Shown: in pieces, positions 12,721 through 24,560 of the stretch | Layout: every line of letters starts with the position of its first letter | Numbering within the stretch: position 1 is the stretch's first letter | Assembly (NCBI GenBank): GCA_022605955.1 | Contig: JAKCOZ010000016.1 | Location: 12,900,001-12,964,000 of the forward strand | Direction of reading: 5' to 3' | Length of the DNA: 64,000 nucleotides | Source of the DNA: Rallus limicola | Taxonomy: Eukaryota; Chordata; Aves; Gruiformes; Rallidae | Notes under the pieces: model-generated | Databases searched by the model: none | What the model saw: the letters and a program-made list of their open reading frames with translations, nothing else | Told to the model about the DNA's origin: nothing | Made by a program: the position numbers and the translations under genes

Positions 12721-12959
12721 CAGTGCATCGTCATTCTGCCTCCCTGTATCTCTCTAGTAGTAAAAATCTAGCTTCATATCTTTGCTTCTTTTAGGTCCAT
12801 ATGCAGTCTTTGCTTCCTCCTAGGAATTTTGGCTACTGCTTTTTCCACAAGCCCAGTGTGACAATATGTGCAACAGTAGCTTCCATTGGTTGGCAAGAAG
12901 CGAAGCACTTCATATGATAGTTCAGCTAGACATACAACAATCCAGCAGTAATATACAAC

Positions 12960-13008
12960 AGGTCTGCCAAATGCATTTCATATGGTCTACATGAAATCTG
13001 GCAGACCT
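12960..13008. other. compact 49-nt hairpin
   Basis: The left arm 'aggtctgcca' (12960-12969) pairs perfectly with 'tggcagacct' (12999-13008). After a 5-versus-1 base internal loop, 'atttcat' (12975-12981) pairs with 'atgaaat' (12991-12997), leaving a 9-base loop. That is 17 base pairs in 49 nt. It is shorter than a usual microRNA precursor and could be a palindromic repeat remnant or chance. Confidence 0.45.
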
Positions 13009-13009
13009 C

Positions 13010-15080
13010 CCATATGGCATCTCACTGCATGAGTTATAACTGATGGAAACGTTTACCAAAAAATACTTACAAACAAAATCGTCATGTTTCACACAGATCC
13101 ATCTTAATTCCAAATCCAGAAAGTAAATTGGCGTGTACATATGATTAATTCCAGCAAAGACCAGTGAATTCGAAGTACTTATGCTGCAATCATAAGTACA
13201 ATTCTAACAAGCCAGAGTGACTACTTCAGTGAAATGAAGCATGATGTTAAATTTGTTATCTCAAAGATGAACCCTATATCCCCCCAAAGTCGAGGCAACT
13301 GCATGTGAAACAATGAACCTAGATACCATCCTTATTTAGGAAGCCCACATATTTGTTACTATTCAAGGTAAAGTAACACATCCACTACGAAATCTTCTGA
13401 TACTTCTGAGTGGCTGATATTTCAAATTTTGGTTTTATTGTCCTTCATCTGAATGTCACCTTCCTTATATTGCTAATTCAAGTGTCACAATACAGTCACC
13501 TTTAGCCTTTCTCCCTTCCTCTTCACCCACAAGACCAATAAGCTGATCTAACCAACAACAAACAGGTGAAATAACAGCTTTTATCAGAGCTTTATTTTTG
13601 TGCTAAGCTTACAGTAAAAAGCATCATATGCTAAATCTGACATCCAAAAATAAGATAAACAGGTTTGTCCATTCTACTGAAGCATAAGATTACTTTTAAA
13701 TAAAGGACATTACTGAAAGAACCAACGAGCCCTCTCTAAAAGAGAAAATTAACTCACTTGAGGGACTACAGGAATACTGGAAGAGAGGCATATTTAGTAC
13801 TATGAGTATTCCCAGACCTTATATATATATATACACACACAAATCTAATTTTTTTTGAGACTTAGTAAGAAACAGTTAACTAGAGGCTAAGCTAAAGAAA
13901 GAGGAAGGTATGGAAGAGGCAGAAATCTTTGCCAAAAATAAAAGACTCTCTGCCTTTGTAGTAAGGCTTTTTGAGCTGTCAGCCACCAACATCCACAGCT
14001 TCTGCTAAAGGCAATAGGAGCTATAAATACTGAAACTTCCGAGAAACCAGATCCTTATGCACACCATGCCGGTTGACCTCAGGGGGCATTTTGCCTCAAG
14101 AGACACAAATGAGACAAATTCATCTAGCATTTCCATTTTGTCTTCAGTTATGGATAGTAAATCTGGCTGCAGCTTTTTGCATAACAAAATTCATCCTTGC
14201 CATCATGTTCCACTAAGCAGCACTACCCATTGACTAAGGTCAGATCCTCCCACCTTTGCCAAAGCCTACAAGTAGTAGTATTAGCTGCATCAGCCTCCCA
14301 CTTTCAATTTCTCTTTCAATTTAATCTTCCATATAGTTCTAATGAGGCTGATGAGAAAAGGAAAAAGAAAAATTAAAATGGGGAAAAAAAAACCAACGAA
14401 AAAAAGCATCAAAGCATCTTAGAGCAACTTTCTGCCACAACCAACATGTAAGAGCCACAGCCAATCCCTTTTACAATTCTTTCCATAACAATAGCTTGGG
14501 CTGGTATGTAAGTATCCCAGTCTTCATCAAGATGTATCCAATAAGTAAAAGCATGTAGACAATTGATGAATTGTATGTAAACTGGGTTTATACAGTTTAA
14601 GTCAAAAATCTTCAATAGATTAAAAAAAAAAATGCCTGGAAACATTTAAGGTTGTATAAATAGACGAAGTTCTGATACAGGGTTATCTCTAATGTGTGTT
14701 TGGCCTGAGGGAGAAGCATGGAGTAAATTCTCAATTTTTATGGTCTTTAAAAACAACAGTTTTCAAACGCATCTTAAGTAGTAGCTACTTTATGCTACTG
14801 CCACGTCATTAGGAACACTTAAAAAGGTATTTAAAAATTCATATTCACATCCAATTCAATTGCCCTTTAACTCAAGAATTTACTTTTAATAAACACATTC
14901 TTGAGCTGGTAACAGCAAAAGCATCATTCAAACATCATTTCCTGTACTAAATTTTACCCATATTAACAGACTTAGCAAGGCATCAACCACAAACATGTTG
15001 GTGATAGAAATTTCCTAACGCAAGCAGTCTTTATAGATTTCTGCTATTTCAGTGCAGGTCTCCAAGGACCATTTGAATCC
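13010..15080. other. AT-rich unique non-coding DNA
   Basis: No gene is recognised. A (TA)n(CA)n microsatellite of about 23 bases lies at 13820-13842. Minus-strand frames at 14005-14187 and 14409-14645 are short and featureless. Confidence 0.55.
13820..13842. repeat. (TA)n(CA)n microsatellite
   Basis: Compound dinucleotide repeat: 'tatatatatata' passing into 'cacacacaca'. It is short but uninterrupted and is likely polymorphic. Confidence 0.85.
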
Positions 15081-15330
15081 ATATTAATTTCCTTTCTGGC
15101 AGTTATGCGGCCATGTATGAACTGCACTATTTCGCTTTTAATCTGTCAGTAATTTAGTAATGTGTAAACTAATTATGCACAGATATTAATGTAATCAGTT
15201 TGGGGAGCTATAAAATCAATGTGTTTTTACAGACTGCGTTAAAGAGAATTGCATTATTATAGTCATATGTCTGTTGCTGATAATGTTATGGAATTAAAAT
15301 AATTGTGATCCATGCATCAATACACGTTCC
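15080..15330. promoter_or_regulatory. conserved non-coding element-like block
   Basis: The block is AT-rich but complex, without homopolymers or open frames, and has several homeodomain-type cores, including TAATTA at 15170-15175, 'gatattaat' near 15182 and 'ggaattaaaataattgtg' near 15290. This texture is typical of vertebrate developmental enhancers. The call rests on pattern alone; no alignment was possible. Confidence 0.3.
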
Positions 15331-16560
15331 TACAGCCCACCCAGTGATACAATATTGCAGCATCCTATAGAGGACAGGTCAAGTTCTTCAGCAACATTAA
15401 GTCTGCCTGAAAATAATATGGAGCTTCCCATTAAGAAATACAAATCTGATCACATCTCAGGTTTCCTGTAGTGAACTAGAACTGGGCTGGCTAGCAACAC
15501 AGAATCCATGATTCAACTCCAAAACTCAGCTTTCCTCCAACAGGAAACATGCAGCAAAGGCTAACTAAAACTCATCACTGGGCCACATATGTTAATCAAG
15601 AATTACATTTGAAGCATCATGTAACAAGTCATTCAAATCATCAAACATTCAGGCATAGAGCAACAACATTATCAATGTATAGTAGCTGAGGTACACTGCC
15701 ACAGAACCTAGGTTTACTCTCAGATACTCATCTGCAACTGTCAATGCAGAGAATCACTCCTCTGCTTCATCCCCACCTCTTCTGTGCTCAAAAGCCTCCT
15801 GAACTTCTGCCTTACTTTTCTACATGCCATTTCCCGTGTTTTCTGTGATGCAGGTCAAGCAGACACAGATTTCACTTGTCAAGTTTAATAATGCCTTTCA
15901 CCAACTGTGGTTAGTTAGCATCATACAGGCATGCACTGGCCAAGAAGAAAGCAGTTCTGAAGTGACCTCAGCAGTTAAGATCCCATCTCTTTTCTCAAAT
16001 AATGATTTCTGAGGTAAAAGGAACTTAATTGTGTTTGAAGAGTGCATTACTTCTCTCAGATTTATTTGAAAATATCAACAAATTCAAAGTTTAGCCACAC
16101 CAAGGGAACTACAAGCAACACACACTAGTTTTCCTGTTCCCTTACAAAGGTACAATTACCTGTTAAAGTTTCCCAATAATTTTAATCCAGATAGACTGGT
16201 GCCAAAAGGCCTGGCCTTTCCCCCTCTCTCTGGGTGCCACTTGGGTCCCTCCTGCCACTTGCCACCTCACAGGCAGCTTTGGGCTGGGGCAACAAGGATA
16301 CACAATTCACAGGCTATTTGACAAATAACATCAATATACAAAGATAAACACAGCTTATTTGCAAGCAAATTAGTACTTGCTGCTAGTAAAATTAGGGATT
16401 TTTTAACATGCAAAAAGATATTAAGAACTCAAACTTTCCATTCTACCCTAGTATTAATTTATAGTTATAAATTCATTTATTCATGTGTATTATTAACAGT
16501 ACCTTTTATAGAAACAGCAATTTAAATCTGCAAACCACATATCTCTTTGTGGCCTATTTT
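15330..16560. other. unique non-coding DNA
   Basis: No gene or repeat is recognised. A short GC-richer patch at about 16200-16295 contains 'ggcctggcctttccccctct' but no open frame or known element. Confidence 0.55.
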
Positions 16561-18010
16561 GGGAAGGGAGCTTCACAGAATTAATTTGAACTTCAAAATG
16601 CACTGGCAGTAGAAAACCAGCAGTAACTGACTGTGAAAACATGTGAACACAGACTCCCCAAGCACAGACACTTTTGGGGGTGGAAGTAAACAGCAGTGCA
16701 CACCTTGCACAAATTTTGTACTTAAAAAAAAAAAAGCAAAATGATACATTTCAAACAGCAACAAACTAGCTATTTTCATCCGCTGCTTGGAAAACCTCAA
16801 TGCCTGCTGTTTTCCCTGTTGAATTGTGACACAGAACATCCCAGACACAGCACCTAGACAGGACAGGGCATGCCTGCAACCCACCCTCCCCCCGCCCCCC
16901 CCCCCCCGCCCCCAGGACATCCATGAGCAGCCCCTCAGGGGCTTCACCTGCAAACCCGGCACTGACATGTTGCCCAAGAGTGACAAAACACAGTGGCAGA
17001 AAACACTCAGACCATCAGAGAGCCAGAGCAGGAACCTCTCACTACAGCACACAAAGGAGTAACCCCTAGCAGGCATAGCTCTACCCAAAACCTGCACCAT
17101 TCCAGAAGGTTCCTCCTACAGCCTCCCACTGCACCTCACCTGCTGCCTCAGGTTCTTGTCCCACGGGAGCAGAGTCCATTCTGGGCAGCTGGCAGGCACC
17201 CTGCACAGCACAGACAGGTAGGGGATGTAGGGGACCTCCTCACCACAGCATGCCCTTCAACCTCACACACCACCCCACAACAGCAGCCTCTAAACTGCTC
17301 AAACTAGAAACTTAAGAAAAACAACTCAGCGCCATACCCACCATAGCAGAGAAGCTGCTCAGGCCTCATTCTTCCTCCATACTCCACACCAACAGAACAG
17401 ATTCATCCCTTTCAGTGAGCCACAGCTGGTGGAGGGACGAAGAGCCCTCCCCAGAGTTTCCTGGCAGGCAGGGCTGCCTCCATCCTCTGCACCTGGTAGA
17501 TCAGGTGAGCTGCCTCTCACTAATCCTTTTGAAGCTCTTTAGAACAATAAAGTGCTCAAGAAGGACCATGATGGCATTTGACTAGAAAAGAGCCTCACTA
17601 ACATTGTGAAAACAGTCCACAAAAAACGTCATTGAAGTAACTATCATCTTCTCATGTCCTGTGGAAACCAAAAAGCCAAGGGCTCCAGGACTGTGAGGGA
17701 AGGGGCGTCCATGAAAAGGAGAGGGAGGGCCGGGTCAGGGGTGCCCAGCACTGGCAGCGCAGGTGGTTCCACAGCACCAGCTGGCACTGGCCATCCCAAA
17801 GCAGGAGCCCAAAGCGAGAGAAGGGTCAGCTTCCCAGGCAAGCTCACTGCCCATCGAGAAGAGGGTGAGAATTCTAGGGTGGGAAGGGGGCCCTCCAGAG
17901 ATTATAAAAACCCCTGAGGGCACTGATGTTTCTGGATGGGAAAGCAAGACAGGGAAAAGGGCGATTCTGCAAAACGCTGGTGGGCAGAGGGGAGATTTGT
18001 TTCCAACATA
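16560..18010. other. GC-richer islet with C homopolymers and splice-like signals
   Basis: This stretch is clearly richer in G and C than its surroundings but poor in CpG, so it is not a classical CpG island. It contains a C13 run (16895-16907). A 66-base segment at 17152-17217 has a polypyrimidine-AG ahead of it and CAG|GTAGGG after it. Other signals are a second donor-like CAG|GTGAGC near 17505, an AATAAA at 17546-17551 and a TATA-like 'attataaaaa' near 17903. Overlapping frames on both strands (for example 16573-17100 minus, 16993-17307 plus, 17654-17917 plus) are open mainly because stop codons are scarce in this composition. It may be a non-coding RNA locus, an old LTR-type insertion or simply a GC-rich patch. 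Confidence 0.3.
16888..16913 (-). repeat. C-rich tract with C13 run (G-rich on minus strand)
   Basis: Twenty-four C residues are interrupted only by G at 16894 and 16908. The longest run is C13 at 16895-16907. On the minus strand this is a potential G-quadruplex. A shorter C9 run occurs at 18158-18166. Confidence 0.85.
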
Positions 18011-18990
18011 TTTAGTATTTTTCTGTCTTTAAAGAGTTATTTGTTCAAGTTTGTTTTTCTTGGATTCTAATACAAACTAAATGCACAGCTGGAGCACTTG
18101 TCTTGTGCACTCATCTAAAAGGAAATGGGAGAGCAATTCAGCACCCACCCCCAGGCGCCCCCCCCCATATTGTTATACCAGCCATTAGCACAGATGGGAA
18201 CAGTTATAACCTCAGATAATACAACTTGTTGGAATGTCAGCAGTACTCACTTAAGGATCAGCCTAGGTGAGAGCTAAGCAAGAATATGTTCCATTTATTT
18301 ATGCTAACTACCATATATTGATTCAAGTAATTTCAAACTATATTTTAATGTTAAAATGTTCATTTTACAAAAGCTTTTCCTCACGGGAGTAATTCTTTCA
18401 GCTCTTAGCTAAATTCTAGAAGCACTCAGTTTTGTAGCAGACAGAAAAGGGGCTGTAGCTGATACAATGGCTCGGATGAACTCTCCTCAGCCACTATGAC
18501 ATACACTTTATTCTTTGTAGAATATGTTTATTTAAAGATATAGTTCATATACACCCGAACCCAAAAATATTTCCAAAAGTGAAACTAAATGGAAACAGAA
18601 AAGTTTGCCAAACTCTCATGTTGGCAAACATTATTTGCAATAAGTTCAGTGGAGAGGAATGTAATAAACTAACAGGGCATGCAGAAACATGTCATCTGAG
18701 GGGAAAAAGGTTTCTAGTTCAGCTTAACGTTTCTACCTACCTTCATGCCAGGTTAGGCTGCCTTCCACTTACACACCAGTAAATGGATGAAAGCAAATAT
18801 TTTAAGTGAGCATGAAAAGGATCAGTTTACTTCACATCCTGCCTCCCTTCCAAAATTAGTCTGTTGTGTCAGATTTCTGTACTGTCAAACATTGCTACCT
18901 GCTACCATTCATATAGGTGGAAAAATCTTTAACAAACTAGCACATGCACTTTGAAATCTTTTCTCAAAATTATTCTGAGAATTGAATTAT
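18010..18990. other. AT-rich unique non-coding DNA
   Basis: Nothing recognised apart from the C9 run at 18158-18166. The plus-strand frame at 18579-18782 is short and featureless. Confidence 0.5.
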
Positions 18991-19300
18991 TGCCCCTGTA
19001 CCATGCACTGGCCCTTAAAATATGCTGAGTTGTAAGAACCACTGTAGTTTAAATGTACTTTTGTTTATAGTGCTTGCAGAGCAATGTGTATACAGACAAG
19101 CTAATTAGGCAGGGCTTGTGTCCCTTTATTTTTATAATTCCACTTTTAGGAGGAGATCATTTGATTTATTACATGAAGGTATTTTTATAGCCTCAAGTAC
19201 TACTGCTCCTTAGGACATAGGGAACATCACAGCCCATTTAATTTACACAGGAGATGTTAGTACTATTTAACGGCATGTAAACATTTTATAAGGTAAGCTC
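18990..19300. promoter_or_regulatory. conserved non-coding element-like block
   Basis: Complex AT-rich sequence without homopolymers, including a palindromic homeodomain-type site CTAATTAG at 19101-19108, 'tgtttatag' near 19062 and a forkhead-like 'catgtaaacat' near 19275. Called on texture only. Confidence 0.25.
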
Positions 19301-22300
19301 AAATAACAGGAGATTTTTTTTTTAATATACTTCAGCAAAAAGGTTCACAAATGGATTTTCATTCTACTTTATTGGACCAATCTCTGTTATTGCATCAGAA
19401 GCAAATCGAGTTTTAAAAGGTGTTAAGCGTTTTCAATATATTTTGTGACACTGAACAGAATCAGAAAGTATACATAAAACAACCAATGTGTGAATTAATT
19501 CCAGAACAAGTATAACTGCACACCCTAAAATCATATGTAATTGTGGTTTCAAGCAATAATTGCAATGGACTACAGATAATATTTTTATTGTTTCTTTTCT
19601 GACATAATTTTATATATTCCTTCTCAGAAGCCTTTCAAAGATACTTTATCATCATTATTAGAATTCATTTTTCACAACAGAATTTTTAAGGAATACCAGT
19701 ATATTTTCTTAGATAAATTGATAAACTTGAAAACAACAGGGTAGTTGAAATTTTTTTTTTTAAAGTCTTACTACAAACATTCCCACATACATTTTTATGC
19801 CATGTTTTATGCCGCACTAACACTTGTTCATTATTGGTTTCCAGACTAAGATCATGTGCTAGCATTTTATAAATTAACTCTTGTTATGGCAATATAAAGA
19901 TTAGACCTGTTGCCAGTTCTTACAAGGAAGATTTAAAATTATTTAAAAAAAAACATTTACAGGGAAAATTATGAAGTGGATTGCAGTAGGACTCTATGGA
20001 ATAACTAAGAGAATCTAGGCAACCTAAGTATCACTTCATCATCAAAATATTTTCATTTTGAGGAAGAAACATAAGACAAGAGAAAATAATTTTTATATCT
20101 ACTGGTGTGACAGTTTTCTCCTCTTCTACGTATTGCATGGGTAAGGAAGATGAAAACTGCTGCTTATTTTCTGATGTTTGTTATGAAAAGCATGGAAAAT
20201 CTAGATCCCTTGTATAGCAAAACAAAAATTGTGTAACTTTTAAGGAAAAAAAGGAATTCTCTTCCAGTCCCATACTGGAACATATAAAGAGGAAGGGAGA
20301 CATTATTTCTTGGAAGAAAAAGGACTGAAAGTTCTGGTCATTTCACACATGCCATGTCCTTCCCGGTGGGAATGGCGTGTTTCAGTTCTTGCTCTATTGT
20401 GCTATAACATGAGTAATTGGTCTGACTTTGGGAAAGCATTCAATAAAGAAAAATATGATTATCTCATACTGACACAAGGCAAAATGAAATAATTGTGTCA
20501 ACACTAGTTTGGTTTAAACAGCATGCCTGAAAACCTACTTAAGTGAAAGTGCTGTAAATACAAGTGTTGAATATTAACTTTATGAGGTGCTTAACTGCAC
20601 TGGATTGTAATGAATTATCTAGTTCTAGTGATGCTTTGACACATTTCAAATGAGAACCATAAGGAGTTAACTTACGGCCTTTAGTCCCTTTCAATATGTT
20701 CAGTGACAATATAAGAACCCATTCATTTCCCAAGACATAGCCATTTTCAGTAACGTTTAATTGTAAAATATATGAGCATTTCTCCACCTAAAAATGTTTG
20801 TGTTAGGTAAGAGTATAGGTAAAACAGAATGCTTCCATACGCAACAGTAATCTCATTTGTCCTGTGATTCATTAAAAAAACCACTAAATTATATCTCTCT
20901 TGCTCTTGGATTCTGCTTTTCTCAATAATCAAGTTATAGTGTCTTCATTTTATGTTTCTTCCACCTTCAAGTTTTGCATGCCAGGGATACAAGGATAGGC
21001 AGAGCAAAGTTCTTCTAGCTGTCCAGTTTTCAGTGAATACTCAGTGCCTACATATTACAGTTTAAGGAGAGAATACTACATAACTAAATGTATCATGTGT
21101 ACTCCTATTGATAACCAAGGAGTGAACTTAAACTGGTATATTCTCAAAAAAAAGTGGAGGATTTTTTATTTACAGCAATACCCTAATGTTTGTCCCACGT
21201 TTAGAGTACGGATTATTTTTGGGTAGGAAAAAGCTGTGCTTTCTTGTTTGCTTTTACAAACAGAAATCTAAATAATAGCCTCCCTCTTGCTGTTACATGC
21301 TATCTTGCAAAAATACAACTTGTTTTATCACACAGAACTTCTCTATCATATTCTCAGGGAAGAAATAAGGTACAAAGATGGTCAAAATGTCTACTCATGT
21401 GAAAAGTCCCTTGTTCAAATTTCTTGGTTGCTCGTCATTATGAAACAAACATCTGAGTGATCCAGCAAACTTGGCAACAGAACTAACATGCTAGTCTTGG
21501 AAGGCTGGGACCAGCGATGCCTCATCCATGATGTAACATAAGTGATCCACCTCCTTCTGCGAAGGCAGTGATGGCATGTTATGAGACTTCCTCCATTCTT
21601 CAGTGTGGCAACACTTCATCAACTTGTACTTCATCCAGGTTAAAGTAGCCTCTCTGCCTATTTAAAGATGTGGATACAGTCTCTACATTCCTTGACACAA
21701 AGATTTCGTCTAGGTATACAACTCCAGAGATGTTATTCTGTTATCCCTTCTCGTCCTGTTTCTCACCCTGCAAGTAATCCTGCTGAAATCAAAACTAAGA
21801 GGTTTTCAATGAGATTTAAGTGAGACTACTCTCATGTTTAAGTGCTTCACTGGATGAATGCCTTAATTTTCCCATTTAGGATCCTATCCAATATCCACTG
21901 TAATCAGTGGAAGAGACTTATATTGTCTTCAGTGAGTATGGATCAACTGTTACTATTGTATGGTCTTTATCCAGATTCTCATCGTACATAATGAGTTGGG
22001 TTTTATTTTTTTCTGTACAATTAGAAGATTTTTACTGTTGAACATAAGGGTGAATGTCTGTTCTGCCAAAATTTTATTGCAAACCTGGAATTTTATACTA
22101 CTTTATTATAAAATGTTGAAACTATATAAAGCTGGATGATGACCAACAAAACCACAAAGACCACTTATGTTATAAAGATAATTTTGGATTTTAGCCATGA
22201 TTTTAAAAAATGATACCTTCTAGAAAGATTTTAAATTAAAGAAGATATGGATTTTTATTGTTCTGTTTTGACATTATTATTCAAATTCACATTTATTCTA

Positions 22301-24240
22301 GATGTCTTAAAATTGTTGGTTGTCCCAAATAGTGGCTAAAGTAGTCAAGTAACTTTGCTTTTGTAACTATGATACTCAAGGTGTCCCAGAGAAAATGAGC
22401 ATGGTTATTTTACAATGAGGTACCTTTATATTGTCAACTCCACACTGGTCCTTTAAAAAGCCAGATACACACAAATATAAATTGAGTTATGAAAAGATAA
22501 ATTTCTCAAAAATGTACAAGTAAATCATTAGGAAAAAAATGGAATAGAACCTGAATCCCAAGACTCTGACCTAGCTTCTAAGCAACACTGCTTCCTGCAG
22601 TTTACATACATACATATGTGCATGTGAGATGCCTGTCTGGGAAAGAAAACACCTTAAAATAGCCAATAGCTGTGCCACAGCAGTAAGCTTGCTAGTGCTC
22701 TTGTTTTGATAACGTCTGCACTGCACAGACACATTGCCAAAGGGTTGTAGTGTAAAACACGTTTCATTACCAGCAGTTATGAGAACATATCAGTTTATAG
22801 GGATGATTGTGCAGGTGGTGGTGAGTGTTATAAATATTTATGCTACTGCAAAGGAAAACTCTCTTCTGAAGGTGTTGGAAAGAGGGTCTCTGTTTTTAAA
22901 AAATGTTGAAATCCTTCCTCACCTTTTTTACCTGACTTTCGAATCACGGAACAGGCTTTCAGTGTCTGTACATCTTCTGGGATTTTTACTAGCAGCAAAG
23001 ACGGAGCTTCCAGTGTTCCCAAAACATTCATGGAAAGCATGTCTATGTCGACCCCATGGAAATGACTGATCACTTTATTTCTGTAATCCTGTGATGAATC
23101 ACTGAGATGTAAAAAATTTAAGTAACAGTTGACAAATAATTGCGAAGAAAGTTGCTTCCATGATGTATTTCCAGAAGAGTGGTTGTGTAATTTAAAAGCA
23201 AATGTTAGTGAAAATAGCTGAAATATAAAGATATTTTCTGTATCTGTCCTTTAGTATTGACTTTTCTTGTGTGTTCTATTTGTCATTAACCTAGAAGGGC
23301 TGTATTTGTCTTCTAGTACATCCAGAACCTCTTTAATTTCTTAACTTTGAGCTGTTGATGCATTTTTTGCTGCACCTTGTACGCAACTATGATGAAACAT
23401 GGGATAAAAAGAAGGCTGGTAAAAAGAAAACTCTCCTAGTTTATGCAAATCTCAGAATACAAATATTGTTCATCACTATTTATTATCACTCCTTAGACAG
23501 TACAGTTGTAAAGTCTATGTCCCACTTAAGAAGAAAAAGATTCGCACTCTCTTGAAGGAGTTCACAAGCAATTCCTTCTTGATTTAAATCAGAAGTCCTT
23601 ACACTAGCTCAGGCTCCCCACTTTTTATTCACCTCACTACTCATGTTTGCACAAGAGAATTTAAGTTGCATGTTAAATGCACTTTCTGAATTGAGCCCAG
23701 CTTTCTTTGGTGGAATCTGTTCCCTTAAATCATTTAAGCTTCTTTCAGAGTTGCAGAGCCAACCTCTAAATCCAGTGTTTGCAGAGCAAGCTGTCACATG
23801 TAGAATTACAAAAAGCTGCGGATATCTTTTTGGACACATTTAAAAATCATCAGGTTTTTTAACCAGTTTTTGTTTTGAGGCCCAGAATCACTCTGAAAGA
23901 GTGAAGCTTACATTGTCTTTTAGTGGATATTAAACTGCAGCATGAGGTTGACTTAGACACTTTGGTTATTTTCAAGTTTATTCTCAAACCCTGCAACAGC
24001 AACATATGGAAATCTTGTAACTGAAGCCAACAGCAGGAAAAAAATCAGGAAATGTTTGCAATTTTGGTTCACTATAACTCATTTTCAGAACACAAATTCC
24101 CTTTCTTTGTACACATAAATGTCACGTGAAGGGTACATAAAAGTTTAGTCAAAGGGGCCCTATTAAAAGCAACAGTGACATTAAGCATGAGCAATGAATA
24201 AAATGTATAATTTCAGAATCATAAAAACACATGGTTTCAT
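19300..24240. other. AT-rich unique non-coding DNA
   Basis: No gene or mobile element is recognised over about 4.9 kb. A patch at 21490-21665 has long open stretches in all three minus frames but no identifiable product. The 111-codon plus frame at 22734-23069 has no recognisable domain. A short (TACA)3 run is at 22603-22614. Confidence 0.5.
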
Positions 24241-24560
24241 TCGATTGGCGTGTGGTGGTTCTCTTCTGTGTCTCAGAAGAGTTGGTATTGATCTGACTAT
24301 GAAGCTGTGACAATAAAACTGTACTCTATTGACTGCAGCTGCAGGGTCTCCAAATATTATTTATTGAGGCAAGCAGAACAGCAAAGCAAAAGCACTGCCC
24401 CAGTAATAAGTGGTAATTGCTGGGAAGTGAGGCATTGCACTCCCTATTGACCCTTGCATCCTGAAATTTCGATGGATTATATTTAACTCCATTAGGATTG
24501 GCATTATCAAATTACATAAACCACGTTATAGAACAACCAGCCTCAGTTTAGATCATTGAT
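24240..24560. promoter_or_regulatory. conserved non-coding element-like block
   Basis: A complex, homopolymer-free block with sequences such as 'actgcagctgcagggtctcc' near 24332, 'agtaataagtggtaattgct' near 24402 and 'taaccacgttatagaac'-type text near 24518. The E-box CAGCTG lies inside a short palindrome CTGCAGCTGCAG. It resembles enhancer-type conserved DNA, but no alignment was available. Confidence 0.25.

Noticed and set aside
16573..17100. 175-codon minus-strand ORF, the longest in the window
   Set aside because: It crosses the C/G homopolymer (giving a poly-glycine stretch), has no domain and is overlapped by open frames on the other strand. The local composition simply lacks stop codons.
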